A DNA stretch of 64,000 nucleotides from CAIWHR01 sp963734085 (GCA_963734085.1 CAVTFT010000019.1:124001-188000); one strand, 5' to 3'; counted from the stretch's first letter, positions 1 to 6,925 are shown. The notes: a model not told the origin generated them from the sequence alone. A program made the numbers and translations.

Positions 1-1
1 G

Positions 2-103
2 CTGTTCGTGGTTCCGGCGATGTACCTGTTCCTCGGGGCCGAGCACCACAAGCGACAACCCGCCGGCACCGCAGCGCCGGCCCTGTCACCCGCATCGGAC
101 TAA
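2..103 (+). CDS. RND efflux transporter, C-terminal end (partial)
   Basis: Only the last 33 codons are inside the window. The frame reads LFVVPAMYLFLG, which matches the last transmembrane helix of AcrB/MdtB/CzcA-type resistance-nodulation-division pumps (commonly FVVPxxYxxL), followed by a short polar tail ending at TAA 101-103. The substrate cannot be inferred from so short a piece. The call rests on this single motif. Confidence 0.6.
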   Translation: MFVVPAMYLFLGAEHHKRQPAGTAAPALSPASD

Positions 104-182
104 CGCGGCGCAGCGCAACCGCTTCGATCGCGAGCCCCATCCCGGGACGCCGTCGAACGCCCATTGCGTACAATCACCGTCA

Positions 183-270
183 GCCCGGGTGGTGAAACTG
201 GTAGACACAGCGGACTTAAAATCCGCAGGCGCCTAATCGTGCCGTGCCGGTTCGAGTCCGGCCCCGGGCA
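183..270 (+). tRNA. tRNA-Leu (UAA)
   Basis: A complete 88-nt class II tRNA. The acceptor stem pairs GCCCGGG (183-189) with CCCGGGC (263-269), and A270 is the discriminator base. The anticodon arm GCGGA-CTTAAAA-TCCGC gives anticodon TAA. There is a long variable arm, and the T arm contains GGTTCGAGTCC. The 3' CCA is not encoded: the bases after the discriminator are CGA, so CCA would have to be added by the nucleotidyltransferase. Confidence 0.95.
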
Positions 271-927
271 CGAGAAGGCCTCTCAGTGGCCGGCGCTCTC
301 CGGCACCTCCCCGGGCCCGAACGCAAAGTAAGCGCCAGATGGGCGCTGGGGCCTGCTGTCGGCAATTCTTACAGACAGCGGGATTAGTAGCGCATCCCCG
401 CGTGAAAGTATTTTCAAAACAATTGCTTGTAAATTTCGTATGGCGGCCCCGCCACGGCAGGGCTTGTTGTTTCTGAATTCAACCTACCTAGGCTTGTGCG
501 CACATTGCGCGCGCTCGCCGCGCTGTTCAGAGGATCGCTCCAGCGCCGCAAGCTATTTCTGCTAAAACCGCGTTCACGCCGCGCGCCGCCCTCGCCCGAG
601 GCATTCCGAGCTGTCTCGGAGTTTGCCAGCGCTTCCTCGGCGCGCCCTTTGGCATCCTCAATTTACTTGAGCAGCGTCGACACGTAAGCCGGTAACACGA
701 TGAGTGCCAGCATCAGGCCCCACGCGCCCGGGAGCCATCGCCAATACACCGAATAGAACGGGATGAACGCGTAACCGGCGATACACAACGCCCGGCATGC
801 AAATGAACAACATTTCCCGAATCGAAAACAGTAGCCGAACGTGATGTATAGAGATCCTTGCTATTCCCGCGCATGTGATGGGATGGCCAGCACGCGCGAT
901 AGACCGTACTCCGCAACGGGAGGCGCA
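271..927. other. Intergenic stretch without a recognisable gene
   Basis: About 650 bases between the tRNA and the PEP-CTERM control region. Short open frames exist but none has a ribosome site or a recognisable product. The only structured element I see is a TGTCG-N7-TTACA motif at 357-373. A TGGC at 441-444 sits where a sigma-54 -24 element would be expected, but no matching -12 element follows. It may be the remains of another PEP-CTERM locus. Confidence 0.5.
357..373 (+). promoter_or_regulatory. Orphan copy of the PEP-CTERM upstream motif
   Basis: TGTCG, seven bases, then TTACA. This is identical in pattern to the motif upstream of the PEP-CTERM gene at 12546-13142 and close to the one at 928-944. 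No intact gene with a matching sigma-54 promoter follows within 300 bases, so its function is unclear. Confidence 0.35.
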
Positions 928-944
928 TGTCGAAAAGCTTGACA
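928..944 (+). promoter_or_regulatory. Putative enhancer-binding-protein site of a PEP-CTERM gene
   Basis: TGTCG-N7-TGACA, lying 65 bases before the sigma-54 type promoter at 1010-1026. The other PEP-CTERM gene in the window has TGTCG-N7-TTACA 64 bases before its own sigma-54 type promoter. PEP-CTERM genes are known to be controlled by the PrsK/PrsR two-component pair acting with RpoN. Calling this a PrsR site is an inference. Confidence 0.55.
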
Positions 945-1009
945 TAATGCATGCTGGGCACTCAGCACCTACGGGCTTCAGAGCCAAGAAACAAACAGTT
1001 GTTACGATG

Positions 1010-1026
1010 CGGCCCAATTCTTGCTT
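1010..1026 (+). promoter_or_regulatory. Putative sigma-54 promoter
   Basis: CGGCCCAATTCTTGCTT fits the sigma-54 consensus TGGCACG-N4-TTGCTT. The invariant GG and GC are both present with the correct 10-base spacing and the TTGCTT half is perfect. The predicted start of transcription is near 1038, about 30 bases before the ATG at 1069. Confidence 0.6.
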
Positions 1027-1068
1027 TGGGAAAACACTGTTTGGTGCCTGTAGAGAGGGGATGATTCT

Positions 1069-1662
1069 ATGAATCGCTACGCCAAACTCGTTCGCCTGGT
1101 CGGCGTCCTGTTCGTATGCCTCGCTACTGCGGGGCCGACGCGCGCAACCCTGCTGAGCGCCGGGTCACCGCTGACATTCAATCTGGACTTCACGGCGGCG
1201 CTTCCGTTTAACGCAGCACAAGCTATTGCGGACTGGTCGCCAGGACTCCTTGCAGGGCAATCGTTCACCATCGGCTTCTACGATGGGTTTAATGCGACTG
1301 GGTTCCTTGGAAGCGCGACGCTCTCGGGTGTTGGCATAGCGCAACAGATGACCACGATCTCGGCTCCTGGCATTGCGGACGGCATCTTCTCGATGCAGCT
1401 TTCGGTGAACTCTGGCGGCGTCGATGTGACGAGCTTGGTGGTTACTGTCGGCAACCTCGACTTGCAAACCTTTGTCTTTACGCCGTTCGTTTCGCGCACT
1501 CTAATTCCTGCTTCCGCGCCAGAGCCCACGACCCTCGCGCTCCTAAGCCTTGGTCTTGCTGGTCTGGGTTTCGCGCGTCGCAGGCGGCAACCCACCGCCA
1601 TCTACATCGGCCTCGCTTCGGCGGGGAACGCCAGAAAAAATCGGGGTCCGGCACGCGCCTGA
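1069..1662 (+). CDS. PEP-CTERM sorting domain protein
   Basis: A 197-residue exported protein of unknown function. It has a signal peptide (residues 1-26, hydrophobic core LVGVLFVCLA), a Ser/Thr/Gly-rich beta-type body, and the sorting tripartite tail PEPTTLALLSLGLAGLGF followed by RRRR near residues 151-172. PEP-CTERM proteins are recognised by exosortase and presented at the surface or in the polymer matrix. The start is the ATG after GAGAGGGG (1053-1060); an ATG at 1061 is followed at once by a stop. About 24 residues follow the basic cluster, which is unusual because most members end within a few residues of it. This tail is encoded across the terminator of the convergent CHRD gene. The exosortase is not in the window. 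Confidence 0.85.
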   Translation: MNRYAKLVRLVGVLFVCLATAGPTRATLLSAGSPLTFNLDFTAALPFNAAQAIADWSPGLLAGQSFTIGFYDGFNATGFLGSATLSGVGIAQQMTTISAPGIADGIFSMQLSVNSGGVDVTSLVVTVGNLDLQTFVFTPFVSRTLIPASAPEPTTLALLSLGLAGLGFARRRRQPTAIYIGLASAGNARKNRGPARA

Positions 1663-1669
1663 CCCCGAT
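1634..1669 (-). terminator. Rho-independent terminator of the CHRD gene
   Basis: Perfect 9-bp stem ATCGGGGTC / GACCCCGAT (1640-1648 and 1661-1669) followed on the minus strand by TTTTTT. It lies 20 bases beyond the stop of the minus-strand CHRD gene and inside the last codons of the convergent PEP-CTERM gene. Confidence 0.75.
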
Positions 1670-1689
1670 CCTCCACCCCGACTACGCCG

Positions 1690-2112
1690 CTACGGCTTCA
1701 GCTGGCCGCGGATTTCTCCGCCGGGGTTCGCGGCGCTGTGGACGTTGACGTACAGATCGCCGGCCTTGAAGGCCTTCATCTGATCGTCGGTGAGCTTCGC
1801 GCCCGCGCCGACGGCCCAGCCGCTATCGCCGCTCTTGGTCAGCGGCACGATGACGGGCCCGTTCTTGCCCGCAGCGCCCATGTGAATGTGTGCGGCGGTG
1901 GCCGTGATGCCCGTCGTCATGACGCTGCCCTTGACCGACATGTCGTCGCCGATCGTGATGGTGCCGCTGCCCGATGCGGCGGTTTTCACGGGCGGCACTT
2001 CCTGATCGCCAGACAGCGTGACCTTGACGTCGGCGCCGAACGCGGCGGCGGAAAATGCCAATGCGATGGCCAATGCCAACGGACGCCAAGCCGATTTCGA
2101 AACCTGATGCAT
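1690..2112 (-). CDS. CHRD domain protein, secreted
   Basis: A 140-residue protein with a clear Sec signal (hydrophobic ALAIALAFSAAAFGA, cleavage near residue 27) and one CHRD domain over the rest. Diagnostic elements are LSGDQEVPPV, AAHIHMGAAGKNGPVIVPL and the C-terminal LYVNVHSAANPGGEIRGQL. CHRD domains are beta-rich extracellular modules first seen in chordin; their bacterial role is unknown. The ATG at 2112 is chosen because GAGGAG lies eight bases upstream; the frame is open further but has no other ribosome site. It shares its domain with the protein at 12546-13142 but has no PEP-CTERM tail, so it is probably released to the periplasm or medium. Confidence 0.85.
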   Translation of the reverse strand: MHQVSKSAWRPLALAIALAFSAAAFGADVKVTLSGDQEVPPVKTAASGSGTITIGDDMSVKGSVMTTGITATAAHIHMGAAGKNGPVIVPLTKSGDSGWAVGAGAKLTDDQMKAFKAGDLYVNVHSAANPGGEIRGQLKP

Positions 2113-2349
2113 GTGAGTCTCCTCGAGTTTGTTTTTGAAGCGGACCACCGGCGCGTTTCCGCAGGCCGTCATACGCGAAATCCGTCGCGGCGGATGTGGC
2201 GTGCGGCGTCGTCCCGGGTGCCGTGAGCTTCAGTGTCAGAGGGAAGAGCTCCGCGCGATCGATTGCGAGCGCCCCCTGCGCCGCAATCGTAGCGTAGAAC
2301 ACCGGCCCGGTGGCGCCTATTCCACCGGGCGGTGGGGGCACGCGATCGC

Positions 2350-3009
2350 TCAACGCCGCATCCCGGTCATCCGGGCAAAGTCGCCCATCACCTTCTGCAT
2401 CTGCTCGAACGCCGAGCCGCCGGACGACATCACGCCCTGCATCGCCGAGACGACGTTCTGCATCTTGGTAAGGTCGGGCATCATCGCGAGCGCCGCCTTG
2501 GCTTCCTTCGCGCCAGGCAGGCCGGCCGCCTGATTCTCGACCAGCGAAAAGAGCCGCTTCTGGATCTCGACGATCAGGTCGAACATCTGGCTCCAGTAGC
2601 GCATCGACTGCTCGACGGCTTCCTGAGCCGCGCTTTGGCTTACCGCCATCAGCGACTGGACGTCACCCGCCTCGGCGGCGCTGCGCGCGGTTCGCTTCTG
2701 CATCGAACGCGCCTGCTCCTCGCCCTCGAATTGCAGCTTGCGCACCTTGGCCGTGCTTTCGATCGCATTTTCGATCACCTCGAGCGCGAGCTTCGCGTTC
2801 GCCCGATAGAGCTCGAAGGCCTGCTGGGGCGTAAGCGTCTTCGCGTATTTCGCGAGATCTGCCGGATCCGGCATCCTGAACATGTCGGTCATCTTCCTGG
2901 CGGCGCTCGGTGCCGCCTTCGGCGCGGCCTTGGCACGCCGCTTCGCCCTCTTCGCGGGCTTGCGCGCGGCGGATGCGGCGGTGGACTTCGACGACGATTT
3001 CTGGGCCAT
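2350..3009 (-). CDS. Phasin family protein with Lys/Ala-rich N-terminus
   Basis: 219 residues. Residues 1-40 are a Lys/Ala/Arg-rich low-complexity tail (KPAKRAKRRAKAAPKAAP) like the histone-H1-like tails of PhaF-type phasins, which bind nucleoid DNA; here the tail is N-terminal. Residues 50-200 form an amphipathic helical phasin domain with typical QQAFELYRANAKLALEVIEN and MRYWSQMFDLI segments. Phasins coat polyhydroxyalkanoate granules and control their size and segregation. The start codon is preceded by AAAGGAG at good spacing. The gene stands alone, but the small gene at 4297-4701 may be a second granule protein. The Lys-rich arm suggests granule-to-nucleoid tethering, which is an inference. 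Confidence 0.85.
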   Translation of the reverse strand: MAQKSSSKSTAASAARKPAKRAKRRAKAAPKAAPSAARKMTDMFRMPDPADLAKYAKTLTPQQAFELYRANAKLALEVIENAIESTAKVRKLQFEGEEQARSMQKRTARSAAEAGDVQSLMAVSQSAAQEAVEQSMRYWSQMFDLIVEIQKRLFSLVENQAAGLPGAKEAKAALAMMPDLTKMQNVVSAMQGVMSSGGSAFEQMQKVMGDFARMTGMRR

Positions 3010-3081
3010 GGTCAGTGCTCCTTTGGGTAGCGTGGGACAAAGTGAATTGTGGACAGCGGGGTAACTGTCTATTCGACGCCG

Positions 3082-4083
3082 TCAGCTTCCCGGCGTCAAT
3101 ACCGCCGCGCCTTCGATCTCGCCCCCGCGCAAGCGGGCGAGCGCATCGTTCGCGCGGGACAACGCGTACGGCTCCACATGGACCGAAAGCGGTATCGTCG
3201 CGGCGAGCGCCAGGAACGCTTCGCCGTCCCGGCGCGTGAGATTGGCGACCGAGCGGATCACCCGCTCGCCCCACAGCAGCCGATACGGGAACGCCGGGAT
3301 ATCGCTCATGTGAATCCCCGCGCAAATCACCGATCCGCCGCGCGCGGTCGCGGCCAGCGCCGCCGGCACCAGCGCGCCCGCCGGGGCGAAGATCAGCGCG
3401 GCATCGAGCGGCGTCGGCGGCGATGCGTCGCTGCCGCCAGCCCACTGCACGCCTAGCCGTTTGGCGAACGCCTGCGCCGCGGCGTCGCCCGGCCGCGTGA
3501 ACGCGCAGACGGTGCGACCTTGCGCCAACGCGACCTGCGCGACCAGATGCGCCGCTGCGCCGAATCCGTAGATGCCGAGCGTGCGGGCGTCGCCCGTCAT
3601 CGCGTACGCCCGGTAGCCGATCAATCCGGCGCAGAGCAGCGGCGCCGCATGCAGATCGTCGTAACCGGCGGGCAACCGAAAAACGTAGCGCGCATCGGCG
3701 ACGGCGCATTCCGCATACCCGCCGTCGATCTGATAGCCGGTGAAGCGCGCCTCCGCGCAGAGGTTCTCACGACCGGACATGCAGTACCCGCAGTGGCCGC
3801 AGGTGCGGCCGAGCCAGGGCACGCCGACCCGGGTGCCGAGCGGCGGGGCAACGACGCCCTCGCCGTGGCCGATGACCGTTCCCACGATCTCATGGCCCGG
3901 GATCACCGGTACCTTCGGATCGGGAAGCTCGCCGTCGACGAGATGGAGGTCCGTGCGACACACGCCACAGGCGCGTACCGCAAGCAGGACCTGCCCCGGA
4001 GCCGGTTGCGGACGCGACAGCCTCCGCAGCGCGAGCGGTCGCCCGGGGCCGTCGCATACCATCGCCTGCATCGTCGCCGTCAC
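3082..4083 (-). CDS. Zinc-dependent alcohol dehydrogenase family protein
   Basis: 333 residues of the medium-chain dehydrogenase/reductase superfamily. Zinc-binding N-terminal GroES-like domain: catalytic Cys in ACGVCRTDLHLVDGE, GHE motif (VIPGHEIVGTV), and a structural-zinc four-Cys lobe CGHCGYCMSGRENLC near residues 96-110. The Rossmann domain begins near residue 165 (GIYGFGAAAHL) and differs from the usual GxGGxG, as in the TIGR02822-type subgroup of zinc alcohol dehydrogenases. It likely oxidises or reduces a small alcohol or aldehyde with NAD(P); the substrate is unknown. The first codon is GTG; ATG codons follow four and seven codons later, so the exact start is uncertain. Confidence 0.85.
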   Translation of the reverse strand: MTATMQAMVCDGPGRPLALRRLSRPQPAPGQVLLAVRACGVCRTDLHLVDGELPDPKVPVIPGHEIVGTVIGHGEGVVAPPLGTRVGVPWLGRTCGHCGYCMSGRENLCAEARFTGYQIDGGYAECAVADARYVFRLPAGYDDLHAAPLLCAGLIGYRAYAMTGDARTLGIYGFGAAAHLVAQVALAQGRTVCAFTRPGDAAAQAFAKRLGVQWAGGSDASPPTPLDAALIFAPAGALVPAALAATARGGSVICAGIHMSDIPAFPYRLLWGERVIRSVANLTRRDGEAFLALAATIPLSVHVEPYALSRANDALARLRGGEIEGAAVLTPGS

Positions 4084-4296
4084 GCTGTTCCGCGCTCAAC
4101 TCGGCAATTCGGCGACGGCGAGCCACGCGGCGATGGCGGCGGCCTTTTCGTCGGCCCGCCCGATGGCGAGAGAGGATCCCCTCGATGTCGCACCGGCATG
4201 TCGAGAGCGATCAGGCTACCGCCTCCGCGGCCGGATTGCCAGATAGCGGGACGCGAAGGAGGCCGCCCCCCTGCGATATCGGGCGGGCGCGGCGCT

Positions 4297-4701
4297 TCAC
4301 CGCCGCCAATTCGGCATGGGGACTGCGAACGCGAGGTGCCCGTAGCGGCGACCCCATTGGCTGGCCGCGGCGATGACGCCCTCACCAAGCGCAGCGTGCA
4401 CGCGCGCCGCAATGGCGATCGCGTCGCGGATCGGACCGTCGGGCATCCTTTCGCTCGCATCGAGGAGCGTCCTCGATTGCGTCCGCGCGAACTCGCCCCA
4501 GGCATGCGCGTTCCGGAGGTGGTCCGCGAACACCTGGTTGGCGGCGAACGAAACCATCGCCGCCGCCGCATCGAGGCCGGCGAGCGGCAGATCATGGGAC
4601 ATCCGCAACGCGTCATCGGCGGAGCATTGAGCTGCCGGCGCCGGAGCGTTTCCGGCGGGGTCGCCGATTGCGCCGGCGTCCTGGTCAGACGTCGCATTCA
4701 T
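4297..4701 (-). CDS. Small phasin-like hypothetical protein
   Basis: 134 residues with no firm family. After a polar Ala/Pro-rich stretch, residues 30-115 look like amphipathic helices (LAGLDAAAAMVSFAANQVF, NAHAWGEFARTQSRTLLDAS) similar in texture to short phasins. The start is the ATG at 4701, with AGGAG eight bases upstream; longer frames lack a ribosome site. A perfect 17-bp palindrome sits 17 bases upstream (4718-4734) and resembles TGCA-containing operators of the PHA regulator PhaR. The gene lies 1.3 kb from a true phasin on the same strand. Granule association is a hypothesis; only the open frame, ribosome site and helical character are seen. Confidence 0.6.
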   Translation of the reverse strand: MNATSDQDAGAIGDPAGNAPAPAAQCSADDALRMSHDLPLAGLDAAAAMVSFAANQVFADHLRNAHAWGEFARTQSRTLLDASERMPDGPIRDAIAIAARVHAALGEGVIAAASQWGRRYGHLAFAVPMPNWRR

Positions 4702-4717
4702 CGGGTTTCTCCTGGTG

Positions 4718-4734
4718 ATTGTGCAGTGCACAAT
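4718..4734. promoter_or_regulatory. Perfect palindrome, candidate PhaR-type operator
   Basis: ATTGTGCA-G-TGCACAAT, 8-bp arms with no mismatch, 17 bases before the start of the phasin-like gene on the minus strand. PhaR, the repressor of phasin genes in beta- and alphaproteobacteria, binds TGC/GCA-rich palindromes; assignment to PhaR is an inference. Confidence 0.5.
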
Positions 4735-4894
4735 ACTAGATTGCGGCCCGGCCCGAAGGTTCCAAGCCAAAAAATAAGTCCTTTGCACCAATATGATGCA
4801 TTTCCAGGTTTCCATCGCTGACAGGGAAGCGAAAAAACGCCCGGGCGGGCGATAGACGATCACGCGAGAACGTCGACTTTTTTGCTACGAGCGA

Positions 4895-4949
4895 CCGGGT
4901 TCGGTTCGGTTGCCAACTCCTTCGGGCACACCGAGACGTCCGAACCCGG
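4895..4949. repeat. Inverted repeat downstream of the YXWGXW gene
   Basis: Perfect 10-bp arms CCGGGTTCGG (4895-4904) and CCGAACCCGG (4940-4949) separated by 35 bases. It lies about 60 bases beyond the stop of the minus-strand gene at 5007-5318. No T-run follows on either strand, so a factor-independent terminator is not supported. Confidence 0.4.
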
Positions 4950-5006
4950 CCCCTTCGAACCGTTGGGCCCTATGCGCTTTGTGGCGGGCCCGCTGCGCGC
5001 TTCACC

Positions 5007-5318
5007 TCAGTGCTCCCAGTGGCCCCGATTGAAGTACCACCGGTCTCTACGATGGTCCCAATGATCGGGAGCCCACGCATAACCGCGCCGTTCATGCACC
5101 CAGTAGCCCTTGTGCCAGATATGGCGATGTCCGCTCCAACCCCAGTAGCCAGGCGCCCAGACATAGCCCACACGAGGTGGCGGCACCGGCTCATAGACAG
5201 CCGGGGGCGGACCGATGCTGATGTTGAAGTCGACGTCCGTCCGCGCGAGAGCGAAAGTCGAGGCCGAAGCCGCAACCATCGCGAGCAGCAGCGTGGCGAA
5301 GATGTTGCGAAGGTTCAT
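5007..5318 (-). CDS. YXWGXW repeat protein, exported
   Basis: 103 residues. The signal peptide is residues 1-25 (FATLLLAMVAASASTFALA). The mature part is rich in Trp, His and Tyr with the repeat pattern VWAPGYWGW / IWHKGYWVH / AWAPDHWDH / WYFNRGHWEH, the mark of the YXWGXW (BcpO-related WXXGXW) family. These are small periplasmic or outer-membrane proteins of unknown function. The start ATG has GGAGGG six bases upstream. The high His and Trp content could allow metal binding, which is speculative. Confidence 0.8.
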   Translation of the reverse strand: MNLRNIFATLLLAMVAASASTFALARTDVDFNISIGPPPAVYEPVPPPRVGYVWAPGYWGWSGHRHIWHKGYWVHERRGYAWAPDHWDHRRDRWYFNRGHWEH

Positions 5319-5519
5319 GGCGTCCCTCCGATTCGAGGTTCGATTCCACAAGGCTCGATACATCGGCCTCGCGATCCACGATAGGTAGACCGGGCGCTGG
5401 AACCGGGGTTTCGGCGGGCGTTCTTAAGCGCAGCAAATTCAGCGCTTCGCCGACGGCGCAGCGCACACTGTCCTACGCGCACACGGCGCGACGCGGAAGT
5501 TAGAGCCGAACTGCAGTGC

Positions 5520-5726
5520 CTATTGCAGCCTTATCTCGCCGTCGAAATGGACCTGCAGTTTCAGTCGGCCGACTTCGAGCGTCATGCGTGCCGGAAAGCT
5601 TTCGGTTCCGGCGATGGCGCCATCGGCCAGCGCCTTGGCCACCGCATGCTCGATCTCGCGCTGCGAACTCACGCCGACCAGCTTCAGGAATTTGCGAATG
5701 CTCAAGTTCAGGGCTTCTTCGTTCAT
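5520..5726 (-). CDS. DUF6494 family small protein
   Basis: 68 residues. The sequence begins MNEEALNLSIRKFLKLVG and ends KLQVHFDGEIRL, matching the compact, highly conserved proteobacterial family DUF6494. It is cytosolic with no membrane segment and no assigned function. The ATG at 5726 has AGGAG eight bases upstream; the open frame extends 14 codons further without a ribosome site. It stands alone, divergent from the small lipoprotein gene at 5919. Confidence 0.75.
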   Translation of the reverse strand: MNEEALNLSIRKFLKLVGVSSQREIEHAVAKALADGAIAGTESFPARMTLEVGRLKLQVHFDGEIRLQ

Positions 5727-5918
5727 GGCAGCGCTCCTTGTGCAGTAAGTTCGCGCGACAGCGATCACTTTGTCGTCATTGTAGTCCGGCGCTTACGGGA
5801 ACGCGCCTGCAACTTTGCGGGTCTATCCATAGCCAAGGCGAGCCGGGTGCGGAAATTTTTGCAGCAAGTCTTTTCGCGTCGGCGATCGGCATCGCCGAAC
5901 GAATCGGAGGAGACGGAC

Positions 5919-6126
5919 ATGAGATCGCAGCTCGTCGTCGTTGCGCTGGCGCTCGTCACGGGTCTCGCCGGTTGCGCGGTGACGCCGGAGTATCACGGCA
6001 CCTATTAATCGCGACGGCTATTATTCGTATCCTAACCGGGATCATGACGCGTATCGGCATCGCTACCACAGCTACTCCTACAATCGCTGGGATCCGTACG
6101 GCGTCGAGAACCATCAGACGAACTGA
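5919..6126 (+). pseudogene. Small Tyr/His-rich lipoprotein gene interrupted by a frameshift
   Basis: The first frame starts at ATG 5919 behind GGAGGAGA and encodes a lipoprotein signal with lipobox LAGC, then VTPEYHGTY, and stops at TAA 6006-6008 after 29 residues. Removing one T at the TATTAA junction lets the coding continue as NRDGYYSYPNRD, then HRYHSYSYNRW, to TGA 6124-6126. Both halves share Tyr/His/Asp-rich composition, and the codon periodicity continues through the junction. The joined product would be about 68 residues, anchored in the outer membrane. It may be a true one-base mutation or a sequencing error. Confidence 0.55.
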
Positions 6127-6168
6127 GCGGGGACGCTCGCTCCGTTACAAAGCCGCGCCGCTCGCCTC

Positions 6169-6196
6169 TTGACGAAAGGCCGCAACCGTCTATAAT
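6169..6196 (+). promoter_or_regulatory. Sigma-70 promoter of lexA
   Basis: TTGACG (6169-6174), a 16-base spacer, then a perfect TATAAT (6191-6196). The predicted transcription start is near 6203, exactly where the LexA box begins, which places the operator over the start site. Confidence 0.75.
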
Positions 6197-6202
6197 CCGG
6201 GT

Positions 6203-6220
6203 ACCGATTATCCATACGGT
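6203..6220 (+). promoter_or_regulatory. Candidate LexA box of lexA
   Basis: ACCGATTATCCATACGGT. It shares 13 of 18 positions, including ACCG and TACGGT in the same spacing, with a perfect palindromic version in front of dnaE2 at 19949-19966. It lies between the lexA -10 box and its ATG. It is unlike the CTGT-N8-ACAG box of Escherichia coli. Confidence 0.6.
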
Positions 6221-6228
6221 ATCCGGAA

Positions 6229-6921
6229 ATGCCGCCCCGCGCCCGCCGTCCTTTTGCCCACTTGAAACGGGTTTCGGCCGATCCGGCCGAAGCCCCGCGC
6301 CTCACCGCGCGTTTGACCCCCCGACAGCAGCAGATTCTCGACTGGATCCGCGGCCACCTGGAAGCGACGGGCATGCCCCCCACTCGGGCGGAGATCGCCG
6401 CGGGCCTGGGCTTTTCCACGGCCAGCTCCGCCGAAGATCATCTGCAGGCCCTGGCGAAAAAAGGCGCGCTGGAACTGACGCCCGGCGCGTCGCGGGGCTT
6501 GCGTCTCAGGGACATCCCCGGCGTGCCGGTGCAAGGTGCGCTGCCGCTGGTGGGCCGCGTGGCGGCGGGCAGCCCGATCCTCGCCGTCGAGAACGTCGAG
6601 GCGAACTACCGGATCGATCCCGATCTCTTCGCGCCGCGCGCCGACTACCTGCTGCGGGTGCGCGGCCAGTCGATGAAGGATGCCGGCATCGTCGATGGCG
6701 ACCTCCTCGCCGTGCACAAGACGGACGAAGCGCGCTCGGGGCAGGTCGTCGTCGCACGACTCGGCGATGAGGTCACCGTCAAACGGCTGAAACGGCGCGG
6801 GCGTGAAGTGCTGCTGGTGGCGGAAAATCCCGACTTCGCGCCGATCGCCGTCGAACCGAAAAAGGGTTTCGCAATCGAAGGCATCGCGGTGGGATTGATC
6901 CGCGGCGGAAAAGACTGGTGA
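6229..6921 (+). CDS. lexA: LexA repressor
   Basis: 230 residues. Winged-helix DNA-binding domain at about 25-90 (LTPRQQQILDWI; recognition region PTRAEIAAGLGFSTASSAEDHL), then an S24 peptidase-type domain. The self-cleavage site is Ala113-Gly114 in GRVAAGSP. The catalytic Ser148 is in RGQSMKDAGI and Lys185 in EVTVKRL. LexA represses SOS genes and cleaves itself when stimulated by RecA-ssDNA. The first ~25 residues (MPPRARRPFAHLKR) extend beyond E. coli LexA and are basic. The recognition helix differs from the E. coli protein, which fits the unusual operator seen here and at dnaE2. The next gene starts four bases after the stop. Confidence 0.95.
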   Translation: MPPRARRPFAHLKRVSADPAEAPRLTARLTPRQQQILDWIRGHLEATGMPPTRAEIAAGLGFSTASSAEDHLQALAKKGALELTPGASRGLRLRDIPGVPVQGALPLVGRVAAGSPILAVENVEANYRIDPDLFAPRADYLLRVRGQSMKDAGIVDGDLLAVHKTDEARSGQVVVARLGDEVTVKRLKRRGREVLLVAENPDFAPIAVEPKKGFAIEGIAVGLIRGGKDW

Positions 6922-6925
6922 AGCG

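Noticed and set aside
412..428. TTGCTT at 423-428 as a sigma-54 -12 element
   Set aside because: The -24 GG is absent (TTTCAAAACA), so a sigma-54 promoter is not supported here.
4895..4949. 10-bp inverted repeat considered as a terminator
   Set aside because: No T-run on either strand; listed only as a repeat.
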